DNA of 5,562 nt from Bacillota bacterium (GTDB taxonomy: Bacteria > Bacillota > Clostridia > Clostridiales > Clostridiaceae). The notes below the pieces were generated by a model. The model made no database searches. It saw only the letters and a list, made by a program, of their open reading frames with translations, and was not told the DNA's origin. The position numbers were made by a program, and so were the translations under genes. This document shows, one piece after another, positions 4,895-5,562 of the stretch. The stretch is from the NCBI GenBank assembly GCA_023399035.1, contig JAEWQX010000100.1, positions 1-5,562 of the forward strand. The letters are read 5' to 3'. Each line of letters begins with the position of its first letter. The first letter of the stretch is position 1.

Positions 4895-5562
4895 TATATT
4901 AAACCAAAATGAATTTATTAGCAACTATATTTTACAGTTAAATCTGCCATATTCTTCTGCGATAAAGAATCATATGGTAAATTTAACATCTGGAATAATT
5001 GTAACCGAAGGCAATAAAACCATTTCTTCGGCTTATAACAAGCTTACATCAAATCGACATAGAAGTACTGGTTCAAGATTTCTAAGTTCATATTCATGGA
5101 ATCATGAATATGTTACGGAAGAACGTATATTTCATGCAATCTCCGAAATCTCTAATACTTGTGAAGATGATGATGTTGGATTCCTAATTATTGACGATAC
5201 TTTAAGTAAGAAAAATATTTCAACTAAAAAAATCGAAGGCTTAGATTTTCATAATTCTCATGCAGATGGGAATAAACCAAAGTGGTCACACTGTTTGGTT
5301 ACATCTCACTATAAAATTAAAGATTATTCTATACCTTTAGATTTCAAGCAATATCACCGAAAGGAATCTAGTAAAAAGCTGTCTAAAAAGTTTTTAGATA
5401 AAAATGAGCTTGCAATGGAACTAATAAATGAATTCACTCCAGCAACTAAAATCAATTATTTGCTGGTTGATTCATGGTATACTTCAGCAAAAATTTTGCT
5501 TCACGGTTTAATAAATGGTTGTCATACTATTGGTAGAATAAAATCTAACAGAGTTATCTATC
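4884..5562 (+). CDS. DDE transposase, IS4/IS701-like, N-terminal 226 residues (cut by window end)
   Basis: The frame is open from ATG 4884 to the window end, giving 226 residues plus one base. The start is supported by AAGGAG at 4872-4877, 6 nt upstream. An N-terminal helical, basic region (1-95) probably binds the element ends. The RNase H-fold catalytic core begins at FLIIDDTLSKK, where the Asp104-Asp105-Thr motif carries the first catalytic Asp. YLLVDSWYTS has the second catalytic Asp at 196. The catalytic Glu would be beyond the window. The DDT...DSWY combination is typical of IS4/IS701-type transposases that cut and paste DNA; the exact family cannot be fixed from this part. No stop or frameshift is visible so far, so the gene may be intact. 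Confidence 0.85.
   Translation, partial: MLTTILNQNEFISNYILQLNLPYSSAIKNHMVNLTSGIIVTEGNKTISSAYNKLTSNRHRSTGSRFLSSYSWNHEYVTEERIFHAISEISNTCEDDDVGFLIIDDTLSKKNISTKKIEGLDFHNSHADGNKPKWSHCLVTSHYKIKDYSIPLDFKQYHRKESSKKLSKKFLDKNELAMELINEFTPATKINYLLVDSWYTSAKILLHGLINGCHTIGRIKSNRVIY

Larger units (their letters stand above)
4822..5562 (+). mobile_element. Insertion sequence, left part (IS4/IS701-like), continues past window end
   Basis: The element is inferred from the DDE transposase gene that runs off the right edge. The left boundary is not established, because the right terminal inverted repeat is outside the window. I place it provisionally at the palindrome TAGCATAT (4822-4829)/ATATGCTA (4839-4846), the first structured sequence upstream. 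The true end could lie tens of bases further left. No target-site duplication can be tested. Confidence 0.6.

Overview
The window looks like Clostridium or a close anaerobic Firmicute relative. The DNA is very AT-rich, genes start behind strong AAGGAG/AGGAGG ribosome binding sites, and the proteins are of clostridial type. It holds four intact genes, two 5'-truncated gene remnants and the start of an insertion sequence.

Left end (1-853): the C-terminal part of an Fe/Mn superoxide dismutase (minus strand, running off the window) abuts, head to head near position 240, the C-terminal part of an ABC-F ATPase (plus strand). Both lack their 5' halves. The simplest reading is one deletion across a formerly divergent gene pair. 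A hairpin at 809-836 lies between the ABC-F remnant and the next gene and probably terminates the latter.

Centre (854-3707): a full-length CooS-family protein (638 aa, minus) is divergently transcribed from a Crp/Fnr-family regulator (213 aa, plus). The CooS protein keeps the B- and D-cluster cysteines and most C-cluster ligands. Glu303 sits where canonical Ni,Fe-CO dehydrogenases have a C-cluster cysteine (Cys295 in C. hydrogenoformans CODH-II numbering), and the proton-relay histidines are gone. No cooC, cooF or acs gene is present. It therefore resembles the 'deviant' CooS-V type, which carries an iron-sulfur-oxo hybrid cluster and reduces hydroxylamine slowly instead of oxidising CO. The 295-bp divergent intergenic region holds a palindromic operator candidate between two plausible promoters. 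It also has a set of CATAT repeats spaced about one helical turn apart on the cooS side. Regulator and enzyme probably form a small sensing/response module; nitrosative or redox stress is an inference.

Right part (3708-4683): a cytidine deaminase gene follows the regulator by 34 bp and is probably cotranscribed. A strong bidirectional terminator separates it from a convergent YjbQ/UPF0047 gene.

Right end (4684-5562): a promoter-like stretch and a leader with two hairpins and a duplicated start segment precede the N-terminal 226 residues of a DDE transposase (IS4/IS701-like), which continues beyond the window.
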